Below, piece by piece: positions 23,782-32,600 of a DNA stretch of 64,000 nucleotides. Each line of letters starts with the position of its first letter. Within the stretch, counting starts at the first letter, position 1. Origin of the DNA: Psychromarinibacter sediminicola (GTDB taxonomy: Bacteria > Pseudomonadota > Alphaproteobacteria > Rhodobacterales > Rhodobacteraceae); the NCBI RefSeq assembly GCF_029168335.1, contig NZ_JARGYC010000008.1, positions 33,470 through 97,469 on the forward strand, read 5' to 3'. The position numbers and the translations under genes were made by a program. The notes beneath the pieces are model-generated. The model had not been told where the DNA came from. It saw nothing but the letters and a program-made list of their open reading frames with translations, and searched no databases.

Positions 23782-25629
23782 ATGCTGCGGATCGACGATA
23801 TCCACTTCGCCATGGAGGGCCGGCCCCTGTTCGAGGGCGCCTCGGCGCAGATTCCCACCGGCCACAAGGTCGGGCTCGTGGGCCGCAACGGCGCGGGCAA
23901 GACCACGCTGTTCCGCCTGATCCGCGGCGAGCTGGCGCTGGAATCGGGCGCCATCGCCCTGCCGCCCCGCGCCCGCATCGGCGGTGTCGCACAGGAGGTG
24001 CCGGGATCGGAGGTCTCGCTGATCGACACCGTCCTGGCCGCCGATACCGAGCGCGCCGAGCTGATGGCGGAAGCCGAGAGCGCGACGGACGGCACCCGCA
24101 TCGCCGAGGTGCAGACCCGGCTGGCCGACATCGACGCCTGGTCGGCAGAGGCCCGCGCCGCCGCGATCCTCAAGGGCCTGGGCTTTTCCGACGCCGAACA
24201 GCAGATGCCCTGCTCCGCCTTCTCGGGCGGCTGGCGGATGCGCGTGGCGCTGGCCGCGGTGCTGTTTTCGGCGCCCGACCTGTTGCTGCTGGACGAGCCG
24301 ACCAATTACCTCGACCTCGAAGGCGCGCTCTGGCTGGAGCAGTATCTCGCCCGCTACCCGCATACCGTGCTGATCATCTCGCACGACCGCGGGCTTCTGA
24401 ACCGGGCCGTCGGCAACATCCTGCATCTCGAGGACCGCAAGCTCACCTATTACGCCGTCCCCTACGACCAGTTCGCCGAGCGCCGCGCCGAGCGGCTGGC
24501 GCAGGCCCAGGCCGAGAACGCCAAGGCCCAGGCCCGCATCGCGCATCTGCAAAGCTTCGTGGACCGTTTCCGCTACAAGGCGTCCAAGGCGGTGCAGGCG
24601 CAGTCGCGGCTGAAGATGATCGAGCGCATCCAGCTCGTCTCCACCCCGCAGGAAGCCGCGCTGAAGAAGTTCACCTTCCCCGAGCCGGAAGAGCTGTCGC
24701 CGCCGATCATCAACCTGGAGAACGCCGCCACGGGCTATGGCGAACGCCGGGTGCTGTCGCGGATGACCCTGCGCATCGACCAGGACGACCGCATCGCGCT
24801 TCTGGGCCGGAACGGCCAGGGCAAGTCGACGCTGGCCAAGCTTCTGTCCGACCGCCTGTCGCTGCAGGACGGGACGATGACCAAGGCGCGCAAGCTGCGG
24901 ATCGGCTATTTCGCGCAGCACCAGGTGGACGAGCTTCGGGTGAACGAGACGCCGCTGGAGCACCTGCGGCGGCTTTTGCCGGGCGAGCTGCCGGGCAAGC
25001 ACCGCGCGCGCCTCGGGGGCTTCGGGCTGGCCGCCGCGCAGGCGGAGACCGAGGTCGGACGGCTGTCGGGCGGGCAGAAGGCGCGGCTGTCGCTGATGCT
25101 GGCGACGCTGGACGCGCCGCATCTTCTGATCCTCGACGAGCCGACCAACCACCTCGACATCGAAAGCCGCGAGGCGCTGGTCGAGGCGCTGACCGCCTAT
25201 ACCGGCGCCGTCATCCTCGTCAGCCACGACATGCATCTGCTGAGCCTGGTGGCCGACCGGCTGTGGCTGGTGAAGGACGGGCGGGTGACGCCCTACGAGG
25301 AGGATCTCGAAGCCTATCGGCGGATGCTGCTGTCGGCGGACCGGCCGGCCGAGAAGCCGAAGCCGGAAAAGCCGAAGCCCGTCAGCCGCGAGAAGGTGCT
25401 GGAGCTGCGCGCCGAGGTCCGCAAATGCGAGGCGCGGCTGGAGAAGCTCAACGAGATGCGCGACAAGCTGGCCACCAAGCTGGCCGACCCGGCGCTCTAC
25501 GAGCCCGAGAACCTGGGCCAGATGGAAGTCTGGCAGAAGAAATACGCCGAGGTGATGGACGGGCTCGACCGCGCCGAGGGGCTGTGGCTGACGGCGCAGG
25601 AAAAGCTGGAGGCGGCCGAGGCGCGCTGA
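23782..25629 (+). CDS. ABC-F family ATPase (Uup/YheS-like)
   Basis: 615 residues with two ABC domains and no membrane segments. Domain 1 has GRNGAGKTTL and LLLDEPTNYLDLE; the linker has a helical arm near RFRYKASKAVQAQSRLK; domain 2 has GRNGQGKSTL, LSGGQKARLSLML and LILDEPTNHLDIES; a charged coiled-coil tail follows (about 530-615). ABC-F proteins act on ribosomes, relieving stalls or tuning elongation. The tail and linker are most like YheS/Uup. I set the start at the ATG at 23782, where homology begins (LRIDDIHFAMEGRPLF). Confidence 0.9.
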   Translation: MLRIDDIHFAMEGRPLFEGASAQIPTGHKVGLVGRNGAGKTTLFRLIRGELALESGAIALPPRARIGGVAQEVPGSEVSLIDTVLAADTERAELMAEAESATDGTRIAEVQTRLADIDAWSAEARAAAILKGLGFSDAEQQMPCSAFSGGWRMRVALAAVLFSAPDLLLLDEPTNYLDLEGALWLEQYLARYPHTVLIISHDRGLLNRAVGNILHLEDRKLTYYAVPYDQFAERRAERLAQAQAENAKAQARIAHLQSFVDRFRYKASKAVQAQSRLKMIERIQLVSTPQEAALKKFTFPEPEELSPPIINLENAATGYGERRVLSRMTLRIDQDDRIALLGRNGQGKSTLAKLLSDRLSLQDGTMTKARKLRIGYFAQHQVDELRVNETPLEHLRRLLPGELPGKHRARLGGFGLAAAQAETEVGRLSGGQKARLSLMLATLDAPHLLILDEPTNHLDIESREALVEALTAYTGAVILVSHDMHLLSLVADRLWLVKDGRVTPYEEDLEAYRRMLLSADRPAEKPKPEKPKPVSREKVLELRAEVRKCEARLEKLNEMRDKLATKLADPALYEPENLGQMEVWQKKYAEVMDGLDRAEGLWLTAQEKLEAAEAR

Positions 25630-25642
25630 TCCCGGGCGCACA

Positions 25643-25663
25643 CGAATTTTCGTCGAAAATTCG
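25643..25663 (+). terminator. perfect hairpin 3' of ABC-F gene
   Basis: CGAATTTTCG (25643-25652) pairs with CGAAAATTCG (25654-25663). An outer GGGCGC/GCGCCC pair flanks it. It begins 14 bases after the ABC-F stop. It is a single-unit relative of the hairpin pairs at 16948, 22651 and 63943. Confidence 0.55.
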
Positions 25664-25726
25664 CACGCGCCCGGACAGCCGGCCCCAAAGGCTTCCCTCG
25701 CGCAGCGCGGCGCGGTAGCAACGGCC

Positions 25727-26368
25727 ATGGACCCGGCGCAGCTCGTTACCGCCTTCGTCACGCTCTTCGTGGTGATCGACCCCGTAGGCCTGTCGCCGCT
25801 CTTCGTGGCGCTGACCCGCGGGATGCTGCCGCCGCGCCGCCGGGCCGTGGCGCTGCGCGCGGCACTGACAGCCGTCGGCCTGCTGACCGTCTTCGGCCTG
25901 TTCGGCGAAGCGCTGCTGGCCTTCGTCGGTATCTCAATGCCCGCCTTCCGCATCGCCGGCGGCATCCTTTTGTTCCTGACCGCGCTCGACATGCTGTTCG
26001 ACCGCCGAGCCAAGCGGCGCGAGGGCCAGGCGCACGAGCAGGACGACGACCCGGGCGACGACCCCTCGGTGTTTCCGCTCGGCGTGCCGCTCACCGCCGG
26101 CCCCGGCGCCATGGCCGCGATGATCCTGCTGGTCGGCCAGCACGAGAACGACTGGACCTGGGTCGTCGCCATCCACCTGGTGATGGTCAGCGTGATCGCG
26201 CTGTGCCTGCTCTTGTGGCTCGCCGCCGGGCTGATGGAGCGGGCGCTCGGCCCCACCGGCATCAACGTCGTCACGCGGCTTCTGGGCATGCTGCTCGCCG
26301 CGCTGTCGGTGCAATTCGTGCTCGACGGGCTGCAGGGCGCCGGCGTGCCGCTGCTGACGGCTGCGTGA
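25727..26368 (+). CDS. MarC family integral membrane protein
   Basis: 213 residues with about six membrane segments. MarC features: an N-terminal AFVTLFVVIDPVGLSPLF segment, FGEALLAFVGISMPAFRIAGG, a cytoplasmic acidic loop (about 103-120), then FPLGVPLTAGPGAM and a C-terminal RLLGMLLAALSVQFVLDG. The biochemical function of MarC proteins is unknown; they were first named from the mar region but do not clearly confer antibiotic resistance. The start ATG lacks a strong ribosome-binding site. It runs in the same direction as the ABC-F gene, separated by a hairpin. Confidence 0.85.
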   Translation: MDPAQLVTAFVTLFVVIDPVGLSPLFVALTRGMLPPRRRAVALRAALTAVGLLTVFGLFGEALLAFVGISMPAFRIAGGILLFLTALDMLFDRRAKRREGQAHEQDDDPGDDPSVFPLGVPLTAGPGAMAAMILLVGQHENDWTWVVAIHLVMVSVIALCLLLWLAAGLMERALGPTGINVVTRLLGMLLAALSVQFVLDGLQGAGVPLLTAA

Positions 26369-26423
26369 GGCTCCTGACAATCGCCCCCGCGCTGCCTATC
26401 TTGAGTCGGGAAAGGGTGGGTCC

Positions 26424-27005
26424 ATGGATTCGCAAAGCATCGGAAGCCTCGTCTACCTCGTCCTGCTGGGCTGCGTGGTGGGCAGCTATTTCCTGATCAG
26501 CCATCGCCGCAACATCGGCCAGATGGCGCGGCACGCGCTGCTGTGGGGGCTGATCTTCCTGGGCGTGATCGCCGGGGTCGGGCTGTGGTCCGACATCCGG
26601 CGCGACATCGCCCCGCAGCAGTCGGTCTTCGCCGAGGAGGGCCGGATCGAGGTGCCGCAGGCGCATGACGGGCATTTCTACATGACCGCGCAGGTCAACG
26701 GAAAACCGGTGATGTTCGTGGTCGACACCGGCGCGACGGACATCGTGCTGACCCGCCAGGACGCGCGCATGGTCGGGATCGACCCCGAGCGTCTGGTCTA
26801 TTCCGGCCGCGCCGGCACCGCCAACGGCGTGGTGGACACGGCGCGCACCACGGTGGACGAGTTCGCCGTCGGTCCGCTCGTCGACCGCGACGTGGCGGTC
26901 TGGGTGAACCGGGGCGAGATGAACACCTCGCTTCTGGGCATGGCCTATCTGCGCCGGTTCGAGCGGATCGAGATCTCGGATGGCACGCTGGTCTTGGAGC
27001 GGTAG
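26424..27005 (+). CDS. membrane-anchored retropepsin-like aspartic protease (TIGR02281 type)
   Basis: 193 residues. Two N-terminal membrane segments (about 8-26 and 38-56) precede a single retropepsin-like domain (about 70-193) with the catalytic motif VVDTGATDIVLT (D101). A second glycine-containing segment, LLGMAYLRRFERIEI, is the usual C-terminal mark of the family. One catalytic aspartate per chain means it should work as a dimer, probably facing the periplasm. Physiological substrates are unknown. Confidence 0.85.
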   Translation: MDSQSIGSLVYLVLLGCVVGSYFLISHRRNIGQMARHALLWGLIFLGVIAGVGLWSDIRRDIAPQQSVFAEEGRIEVPQAHDGHFYMTAQVNGKPVMFVVDTGATDIVLTRQDARMVGIDPERLVYSGRAGTANGVVDTARTTVDEFAVGPLVDRDVAVWVNRGEMNTSLLGMAYLRRFERIEISDGTLVLER

Positions 27006-27089
27006 GTCTCGCCGCGCCTCGCGCGCGCCGATCCGCCCGGGGCTCCGCCCCGCCGCCCTTATCGCCCGGACCGCTTGTGCGACACGGCC

Positions 27090-27122
27090 GGCCCTTGGAG
27101 TATTTCGGCCATGATGAAGCGG
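27090..27122 (-). repeat. diverged CCGCCGGAGGC-type element, reverse orientation
   Basis: CCTTGGAGTATTTCGGCCATG at about 27092-27112 followed by ATGAAG resembles the reverse complement of the element at 1-40 (GGGAGTATTTCGGGCCAG). It lies between the ends of the convergent protease and DUF2189 genes. A GGGGC-TCC-GCCCC hairpin sits upstream near 27038. Confidence 0.4.
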
Positions 27123-27133
27123 AGAAGGCCGCC

Positions 27134-27907
27134 TCAGACCGGATCGTAGAGCGCCCGGCGATAGAGGTGCCAGGTCGCGTGCCCCAGCACCGGCAGCACC
27201 ACGAACAGCCCCAGGAACCAGGGCAGCATCCCCAGGAACAGAAGCCCCGCGATCACCGCGGCCCAGACCAGCATCACGCCCAGATTGGCGAAGGTCGCCC
27301 GCAAGCTCAAGAGCATCGCCGTGATGAAATCCACCTCCCGCTCCAGCAGCAGCGGCAGGCTGACCACGGTCAGCGAGAACAGGACGAAGGCCGCCACGCC
27401 GCCCACCGCGATCTCCACCGCGACCATCGTCAGCCCGGTGGGCGTCAAGTACATCTCCCAGGAGGTCGAGGCGTTGGTCAGCGCCGAGGGGCCCATGAAC
27501 AGCGCGAACAGCATATGCGCCAGGAACGACCAGAACAGGAAGTAGATCACGATGATCGCCCCCGCCCAGGGGATCTGCCGCTGGCGTTCGCGCAGCACCA
27601 CGCCCAGCACCGCGCCCCAGTCCAGCGGTTCGCCGTCCTCCAGCCGGCGCGACACCTCGTAGAGCCCGACCGCCGCGAAGGGCGCCACCAGCGGGAAGCC
27701 GAGGCTCAGCATCAGCGTCCAGATCCAGCCGCTCGCCCCCAGCGCCGTTAGGACCAGCCCCACCACGGCATAGACCCCGCCGAAGAACAGCCCGAAGAGC
27801 GGCGCGCGGCGGAAATCCCGCCACCCCCGCTCCAGCGACACCATCACCTCGGCCAGCGTGACCCGCCCGATCTCGGGCAGCGGCGACGCCTCGGCAGTCT
27901 CGGCCAC
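27134..27907 (-). CDS. DUF2189 family membrane protein
   Basis: 257 residues with about six hydrophobic segments. It matches DUF2189: an N-terminal SLERGWRDFRRAPLFGLFFG, then GWIWTLMLSLGFPLVAPFAA and VGLYEVSRRLEDGEPL, and a C-terminal LGHATWHLYRRALYDPV. Members often sit near cytochrome oxidase genes; no such genes are here. The function is unknown. It precedes the amidase-to-DUF2189 boundary on the same strand and may share its transcript. Confidence 0.8.
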   Translation of the reverse strand: MAETAEASPLPEIGRVTLAEVMVSLERGWRDFRRAPLFGLFFGGVYAVVGLVLTALGASGWIWTLMLSLGFPLVAPFAAVGLYEVSRRLEDGEPLDWGAVLGVVLRERQRQIPWAGAIIVIYFLFWSFLAHMLFALFMGPSALTNASTSWEMYLTPTGLTMVAVEIAVGGVAAFVLFSLTVVSLPLLLEREVDFITAMLLSLRATFANLGVMLVWAAVIAGLLFLGMLPWFLGLFVVLPVLGHATWHLYRRALYDPV

Positions 27908-27974
27908 GATCTCCTCCGTTCCGTCCGGCAGGCATCAGAGCATGAAGCGCGGCGGCGGCAAAGCCGAAAAAAGC

Positions 27975-29381
27975 TTAGATCGGGGGCGGCCGCGCCCCGG
28001 GCCAGTCGGTCGCGCCGTGATACGCCTCGGCCATCTGCAGAAGCGCCCGGTCGGCCCCGCGCGGCCCCGCCAGCTGAAGGCCGCCCGGCAGCCCCTGCGC
28101 CCCGAATCCCGCCGGCAGCGCGGTGCAGGGCAGGCCGATCAGGCTCACCGGCACGACGCATTCCATCCAGCGGTGATAGCTGTCCATCCCCTGCCCCGCG
28201 ATCTCCTTCGGCCAGTCCCACTCGGCCGGGAACGGCCAAAGCTGCGCCGTCGGCATCGCCACCGCGTCGTAGCTCTGAAACATCCGCGCCGCCGCGCGGT
28301 ACCACTCCGACCGGAGCGCGCTGGCCGCGAGGATGTCGGCATTCGCCAGGGCCCGCCCCCGCTCGATCTCCCAGACCAGCTCGGGCTTCATCAGCGCCCG
28401 CGCCTCCGGATCGTCGTAGAGCGCCCCGTGCTTGCCGGCCACCGCCCAGTGCCGCAACGTCACCCAGGATTCCCACAAGGCGTCGGCCGAAAACGGCGGC
28501 GCCAGCGGCTCGACCGCGCAGCCCAGATCCGCGAACACCCGCAGCGCCCCCTCGCAGAGCTCCAGGATCCCCGGCTCCACCGGCCACGCGCCGCCCCAGT
28601 CGCCCAGCCAGCCAATCCGCCGCCCGCGCAGATCGGCCGCCAGATCGCCGGCCTCGAACACCGCGCCCACGGGCTGCAGCGGGTCCGGCCCCGCCAGCAC
28701 CTCCAAGAGCGCCGCGAGATCGCGCGGACAGCGCGCCATCGGCCCGTTCGTCGACAGGGGATGCAGGACCATCTCGCCCACCGGATCGCCCGGCACCAGC
28801 CCGTGCGTCGGCCGGTGCCCGTAGACGTTGTTCCAGCCCGCCGGGTTCCTCAGCGAGCCCATCATGTCCGAGCCGTCCGCCACGCTCACCATCCGCGTCG
28901 CCAGCGCCGCCGCCGCCCCGCCCGACGACCCGCCGGCCGAGCGCGACGGGTCGTAAGGGTTCCGCGTTACCCCGTGCACCGGGTTGTAGGAATGCGAGCC
29001 CAGCCCCATCTCCGGCACGTTCGTCTTGCCGATCAGGATCGCGCCCGCGTCCTTCAGCCGCCGCGCCAGAAGGTCGTCCGCCGCCGGAACGAAATCTTCG
29101 AAGATCGCCGAGCCGTAGCTCGTCGCGATCCCCTCGGTCGCCACCAGGTCCTTCACCGCCACCGGAATCCCGTGCAGCCAGCCGCGCCGCGGACTGCGGT
29201 TCGCCACCATCGCCTCGGCCAGCAACGGGCTGCGATCGCGCAGCGACACGATCGCGTTCACCGCCGGGTTCACCGCCTCGATCCGGTCGAGCGTCAACCC
29301 CACCAGCTCCGGCACGCTCAACTCCCGGCGCTCCAGCATCCCGGACAACTCCAGCGCCGACAGGTCCAGAACATCTTCCAT
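27975..29381 (-). CDS. amidase signature family hydrolase
   Basis: 468 residues. The amidase Ser-cisSer-Lys triad is visible: Lys in VAVKDLVATEGIATSYGS, and the serine pair in SAGGSSGGAAAAL with GSDMMGSLRNPA. The family hydrolyses carbon-nitrogen amide bonds; substrate range cannot be read from sequence. It differs from GatA, which would sit with gatB/gatC and start differently. The start at 29381 fits the family start MEDVLDLSALEL; an upstream TTG extends the frame without support. No signal peptide is seen. Confidence 0.88.
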   Translation of the reverse strand: MEDVLDLSALELSGMLERRELSVPELVGLTLDRIEAVNPAVNAIVSLRDRSPLLAEAMVANRSPRRGWLHGIPVAVKDLVATEGIATSYGSAIFEDFVPAADDLLARRLKDAGAILIGKTNVPEMGLGSHSYNPVHGVTRNPYDPSRSAGGSSGGAAAALATRMVSVADGSDMMGSLRNPAGWNNVYGHRPTHGLVPGDPVGEMVLHPLSTNGPMARCPRDLAALLEVLAGPDPLQPVGAVFEAGDLAADLRGRRIGWLGDWGGAWPVEPGILELCEGALRVFADLGCAVEPLAPPFSADALWESWVTLRHWAVAGKHGALYDDPEARALMKPELVWEIERGRALANADILAASALRSEWYRAAARMFQSYDAVAMPTAQLWPFPAEWDWPKEIAGQGMDSYHRWMECVVPVSLIGLPCTALPAGFGAQGLPGGLQLAGPRGADRALLQMAEAYHGATDWPGARPPPI

Positions 29382-29420
29382 GCCCGGAAAGGAACCCCGC
29401 CCCAAACCGAAGCGCAACCC

Positions 29421-29460
29421 CCTGCTTCTTTTCGTTAAAAATACGCCCGCCGGAGGCAGG
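29421..29460 (+). repeat. dispersed CCGCCGGAGGC element, copy 2
   Basis: CTTCTTTTCGTTAAAAATAC followed by GCCCGCCGGAGGC, a slightly diverged copy upstream of the amidase gene. It is the first part of a 328-base gene-free stretch (29382-29709) that also carries the 53-bp tandem repeat. Confidence 0.6.
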
Positions 29461-29600
29461 CCGGACAGTCCAGCCCGAACCCCCGCCGATCAGGGGCGAC
29501 ACGTCGCCGATTTCAGGAAAGATCCTGCGCGGAAGCGCTCCTTTGGATTACCTCCGTCTCGCTTCGCGGCGGTGCGGTTCAAGGACCGGGCGCGCTCCGC

Positions 29601-29708
29601 GCGTTCGGCCCTCGGGCCGTCCACTGGACGCCCCGCCGCCTACGGCGGACCGGGCGTTCGGCCCTCGGGCCGTCCACTGGACGCCCCGCCGCCTACGGCG
29701 GACCGGGC
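29601..29708. repeat. tandem duplication of a 53-bp hairpin-rich unit
   Basis: Two identical 53-base units run 29601-29653 and 29654-29706, with two further matching bases. Each unit holds three small inverted repeats: GGCCC-TCG-GGGCC-like at the left, GTCCACTGGAC in the middle and CCGCCG-CCTA-CGGCGG at the right. It ends one base before the prfB stop codon, so the prfB transcript would carry a chain of hairpins at its 3' end. Exact identity of the two units implies a recent duplication or ongoing slippage. Confidence 0.85.
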
Positions 29709-29709
29709 C

Positions 29710-30834
29710 TCACTCCTCCACCGCCGCCTCCGCCCGGCTCTTGCCCGAGACGTCCAGCGCCAGCGTCGCCGCCATGAAGGCGTCGAGGTCGCCGTCCAGC
29801 ACCCCTTGCGTGTCCGAGGTCTCGTGCCCCGTCCGCAGGTCCTTCACCATCTGGTAGGGCTGCAGCACGTAAGACCGGATCTGGTTGCCCCAGCCGGCCG
29901 AGCCCTTGTTCTCGTGCGCCTCGTTGATCGCCGCGGTCCGCTTCTCCAGCTCCATCTGGTACAGCCGCGACTTCAGCGCCTTCATCGCGATCTCGCGGTT
30001 CTGGTGCTGCGACTTCTCCGACGAGGTCACCACGATGCCGGTGGGCGCGTGGGTGATCCGCACCGCCGAGTCGGTGGTGTTGACGTGCTGGCCGCCCGCG
30101 CCGGACGCCCGGAAGGTATCCACCCGGATGTCGGCCGGGTTCACCTCGATCTCGATATTGTCGTCCACCACCGGATAGACCCAGACGCTCGCGAAGGAGG
30201 TCTCGCGCGTGCCCTTGCCGAAGGGCGAGATCCGCACCAGCCGGTGCACGCCCGACTCCGATTTCAGCCAGCCATAGGCGTTCGGCCCGGAGATCTTGTA
30301 GGCGCAGGACTTGATCCCCGCATCGCCGCCCGGCTCTTCCGACTGCAGCTCCACCTTGAAGCCGCGCTTCTCGGCCCAGCGCACATACATCCGCTGCAGC
30401 ATCTGCGCCCAGTCGCAGGCCTCGGTGCCGCCCGCGCCCGCGTTGATCTCCAGGAAGGTGTCGTTGCCGTCCGCCTCGCCGTTCAGAAGCGCCTCCAGCT
30501 CCTTCTGCGCCGCGGTTTCCTTCAGCGCCTTCAGGCCGGCCTCCGCCTCGGACACGACCTCGTCGTCGCCCTCGGCCTCGCCCATCTCGATCAGCTCGAC
30601 ATTGTCCTCCAGGTCGCGCGCGATCCCCTCGTAGGTCTCCATCGCCGCGACCAGCGCCTGCCGGTCGCGCATCAGCTTCTGCGCGTTCTCCGGATCGTCC
30701 CACAGCGTCGGGTCCTCGACCCGCGCGTTGAACTCCTCCAGCCGGTGCTGGGCGGTGTCGTAATCCATCCGCTGACGCAACAGCGACAGCGACTTGCGGA
30801 TGTCTTCGACGGTGGCTTGCGTCTCGGCGCGCAT
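29710..30834 (-). CDS. prfB: peptide chain release factor 2
   Basis: 374 residues. RF2 recognises UAA and UGA stop codons and releases the peptide. The codon-recognition SPF motif is in VRISPFGKG and the catalytic GGQ is in SGAGGQHVNTT. The reading frame is continuous from MRAETQATVEDI, so the programmed +1 frameshift that autoregulates E. coli prfB is absent, as is usual in alphaproteobacteria. The stop lies directly against a tandem hairpin repeat. Confidence 0.97.
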   Translation of the reverse strand: MRAETQATVEDIRKSLSLLRQRMDYDTAQHRLEEFNARVEDPTLWDDPENAQKLMRDRQALVAAMETYEGIARDLEDNVELIEMGEAEGDDEVVSEAEAGLKALKETAAQKELEALLNGEADGNDTFLEINAGAGGTEACDWAQMLQRMYVRWAEKRGFKVELQSEEPGGDAGIKSCAYKISGPNAYGWLKSESGVHRLVRISPFGKGTRETSFASVWVYPVVDDNIEIEVNPADIRVDTFRASGAGGQHVNTTDSAVRITHAPTGIVVTSSEKSQHQNREIAMKALKSRLYQMELEKRTAAINEAHENKGSAGWGNQIRSYVLQPYQMVKDLRTGHETSDTQGVLDGDLDAFMAATLALDVSGKSRAEAAVEE

Positions 30835-30926
30835 TGCTTGGATCCTGCTCTTTGGAGTCCGGCACAGATAGCAACGCCCCGCCCGCGCGGCAAGAACCGG
30901 CGGCCCGCCCGGCCCGCTTCCGGCCG

Positions 30927-31754
30927 TCAGCCGCCGGCGACCGGCGCCTCGGCCAGCCGCGCCCAGATTCGGGCGGTCATGTCGGGCCCGGCATTCAGCC
31001 CGAGCCGCGCGAACAGGGCCGACAGGTCGTCCGGCGAGGCCAGCACCGACTTGCGCAACCCGTCCGGCCCGTCCTCGGTCAGCGCGCGGTTGAACAGGCC
31101 GAGCCGGGTGGCCCCGTCCATGCCGGCGATCAGAAGGTTGCCGGGGAACACGCTGTTCTCCCAGGTCGCCGCGACATGGTTGGCGGCGGCCACCTCCTCG
31201 TCCGTCACATGCGCGCCGTCGAAGCTGTAAAGCGGCTCCCACCCGTCCGGGCCGCGCCGTTCCAGCACGTGCTCGTCCAGGCTCTCGTCGCGGGTCAGCC
31301 GGTAGCTGCCGTTCGCGACGCGCTGCTCGCCGGCGGCCAGCCGCAGCGGCGCGCGCGGCGCGGGGCCGCCGAAGCCGGTATCGGCCAGCCGCGTCCCGTC
31401 GTCCAGCATCACCAGCCAGGCGAGGTGGCTGCGCGCGCCCGGAAACGGCCGCCGCTGCCGCACCCGGCACAGCGCCCGGCGCGCGGTGAAGCCGCAGGCC
31501 GCCAGCGCCGCGCCGAACAGGCTGTTCTGCTCGTAGCAATAGCCGCCGCGGCGGTCCTGCAGGAGCTTCTTCGTCAGCGCCTCGGGCGACAGGTCGGGGA
31601 CGCGGCCCAGGAACGGGTCGATGTTCTCGAACGGGATGGCGCCCAGATGCGCGTGCTGCAGCGTCGCGAGGCCGTCGGCCGTCGCCGGCGGCGCCTCGGG
31701 CAGGCCGAGGCGGTCCAGATAGAGCGCGAGGTCGTTCGGCGTGAAGGTGAACAC
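30927..31754 (-). CDS. arylamine N-acetyltransferase
   Basis: 275 residues, the usual NAT length. The Cys-His-Asp triad is present: C73 in RRGGYCYEQN, H109 in SHLAWLV and D124 in LADTGFGG. NATs acetylate arylamines and hydrazines from acetyl-CoA; some act in secondary metabolism. I set the start at the GTG at 31754, with AAGGAT upstream, because the family starts at the TFTPNDLALYLDRLGL segment; the longer frame adds an arginine-rich stretch without support. It lies between prfB and a dsbA-like gene on the same strand. Confidence 0.88.
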   Translation of the reverse strand: MFTFTPNDLALYLDRLGLPEAPPATADGLATLQHAHLGAIPFENIDPFLGRVPDLSPEALTKKLLQDRRGGYCYEQNSLFGAALAACGFTARRALCRVRQRRPFPGARSHLAWLVMLDDGTRLADTGFGGPAPRAPLRLAAGEQRVANGSYRLTRDESLDEHVLERRGPDGWEPLYSFDGAHVTDEEVAAANHVAATWENSVFPGNLLIAGMDGATRLGLFNRALTEDGPDGLRKSVLASPDDLSALFARLGLNAGPDMTARIWARLAEAPVAGG

Positions 31755-31841
31755 CGGGATATCCTTGCGGTGACGCGCCGGCCGTCCGGCGCTCCGGGGC
31801 GCCGCCACCGCCGGCGGCGCGCCCCGCGCCCCGTCGGGGCC

Positions 31842-32594
31842 TTAGCCCTCCGCGCGTTCCTCGGCCAGGATCTCGCGCATCGCGTCGAGCGGCAGGTAGC
31901 CGCGCAGCATCTCGTCGCCGAAGATGAAGCTCGGCGTGCCGTTGATCTGCATCCGCTGCGCCAGCGCGCGGTTCTGCATGATGATCTCCTGCACGCTGTC
32001 GCTGTTCATCGCCGCGAAGATCTCCGGCGTGTCGAAGCCCTTCTCCTCGGCCATCGCCGTCAGCGCCTCCTCGGTCACGTCGGCGCGCATCGTCATCAGG
32101 TCGTTATGCACGTCGTAATACGCCTCGTCCCCCTCGACCTGCTTGACCGCGATGGCAAAGCGCGAGGCCAGCACGGACTGTTCGCCGAGGATCGGGAACT
32201 CCTTGATGACATAGCGGATGTTGCCGTCGGACTCGATCAACTCGGTCACCTCCGGATGCGCCTTGCGGCAATAGCCGCAGCGATAGTCCAGGAATTCGAC
32301 CACGGTGATGTCGCCGTCGGGGTTGCCGCCGACATAGGAATAGCCGTCATTGACCAGTTCCTCGCGGTTGGTCTCCACCAGCGCCACGTCGTTGGCGGCC
32401 TGCTCCTCGGCCTGGCGCCGTTCGAGCACGTCGATCGCTTCCAGCAGCACTTCGGGATTGTCCATCAGATAGGCGCGCACCTCCGAGCGGAAGATCATGC
32501 GTTCCTCGGCGGTCATCTCGCCGATCTCGAAGGCGGCGAGCGGCGTGGCGGTCAGGGCCACGAGGGCTGCGGACAGCAGCAGGCGCGGTGTCAT
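31842..32594 (-). CDS. periplasmic DsbA/ScsC-like thiol-disulfide protein
   Basis: 250 residues with a signal peptide (MTPRLLLSAALVALTATPLAA). An N-terminal helical stretch (about 25-75, with RAYLMDNPEVLLEAIDVLERR) resembles the ScsC/Com1 oligomerisation region. The thioredoxin-fold domain has CGYC at 106-109 and the cis-proline loop GTPSF near residue 220. It should be an oxidase or isomerase in the periplasm. It starts seven bases after the upstream M48 protease stop, so the two are probably co-transcribed and both act in envelope protein quality control. Confidence 0.88.
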   Translation of the reverse strand: MTPRLLLSAALVALTATPLAAFEIGEMTAEERMIFRSEVRAYLMDNPEVLLEAIDVLERRQAEEQAANDVALVETNREELVNDGYSYVGGNPDGDITVVEFLDYRCGYCRKAHPEVTELIESDGNIRYVIKEFPILGEQSVLASRFAIAVKQVEGDEAYYDVHNDLMTMRADVTEEALTAMAEEKGFDTPEIFAAMNSDSVQEIIMQNRALAQRMQINGTPSFIFGDEMLRGYLPLDAMREILAEERAEG

Positions 32595-32600
32595 GGTCGA

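Noticed and set aside
29710..30834. Programmed frameshift in prfB
   Set aside because: The frame is continuous from the ATG with no in-frame stop near codon 26, so no frameshift is needed.
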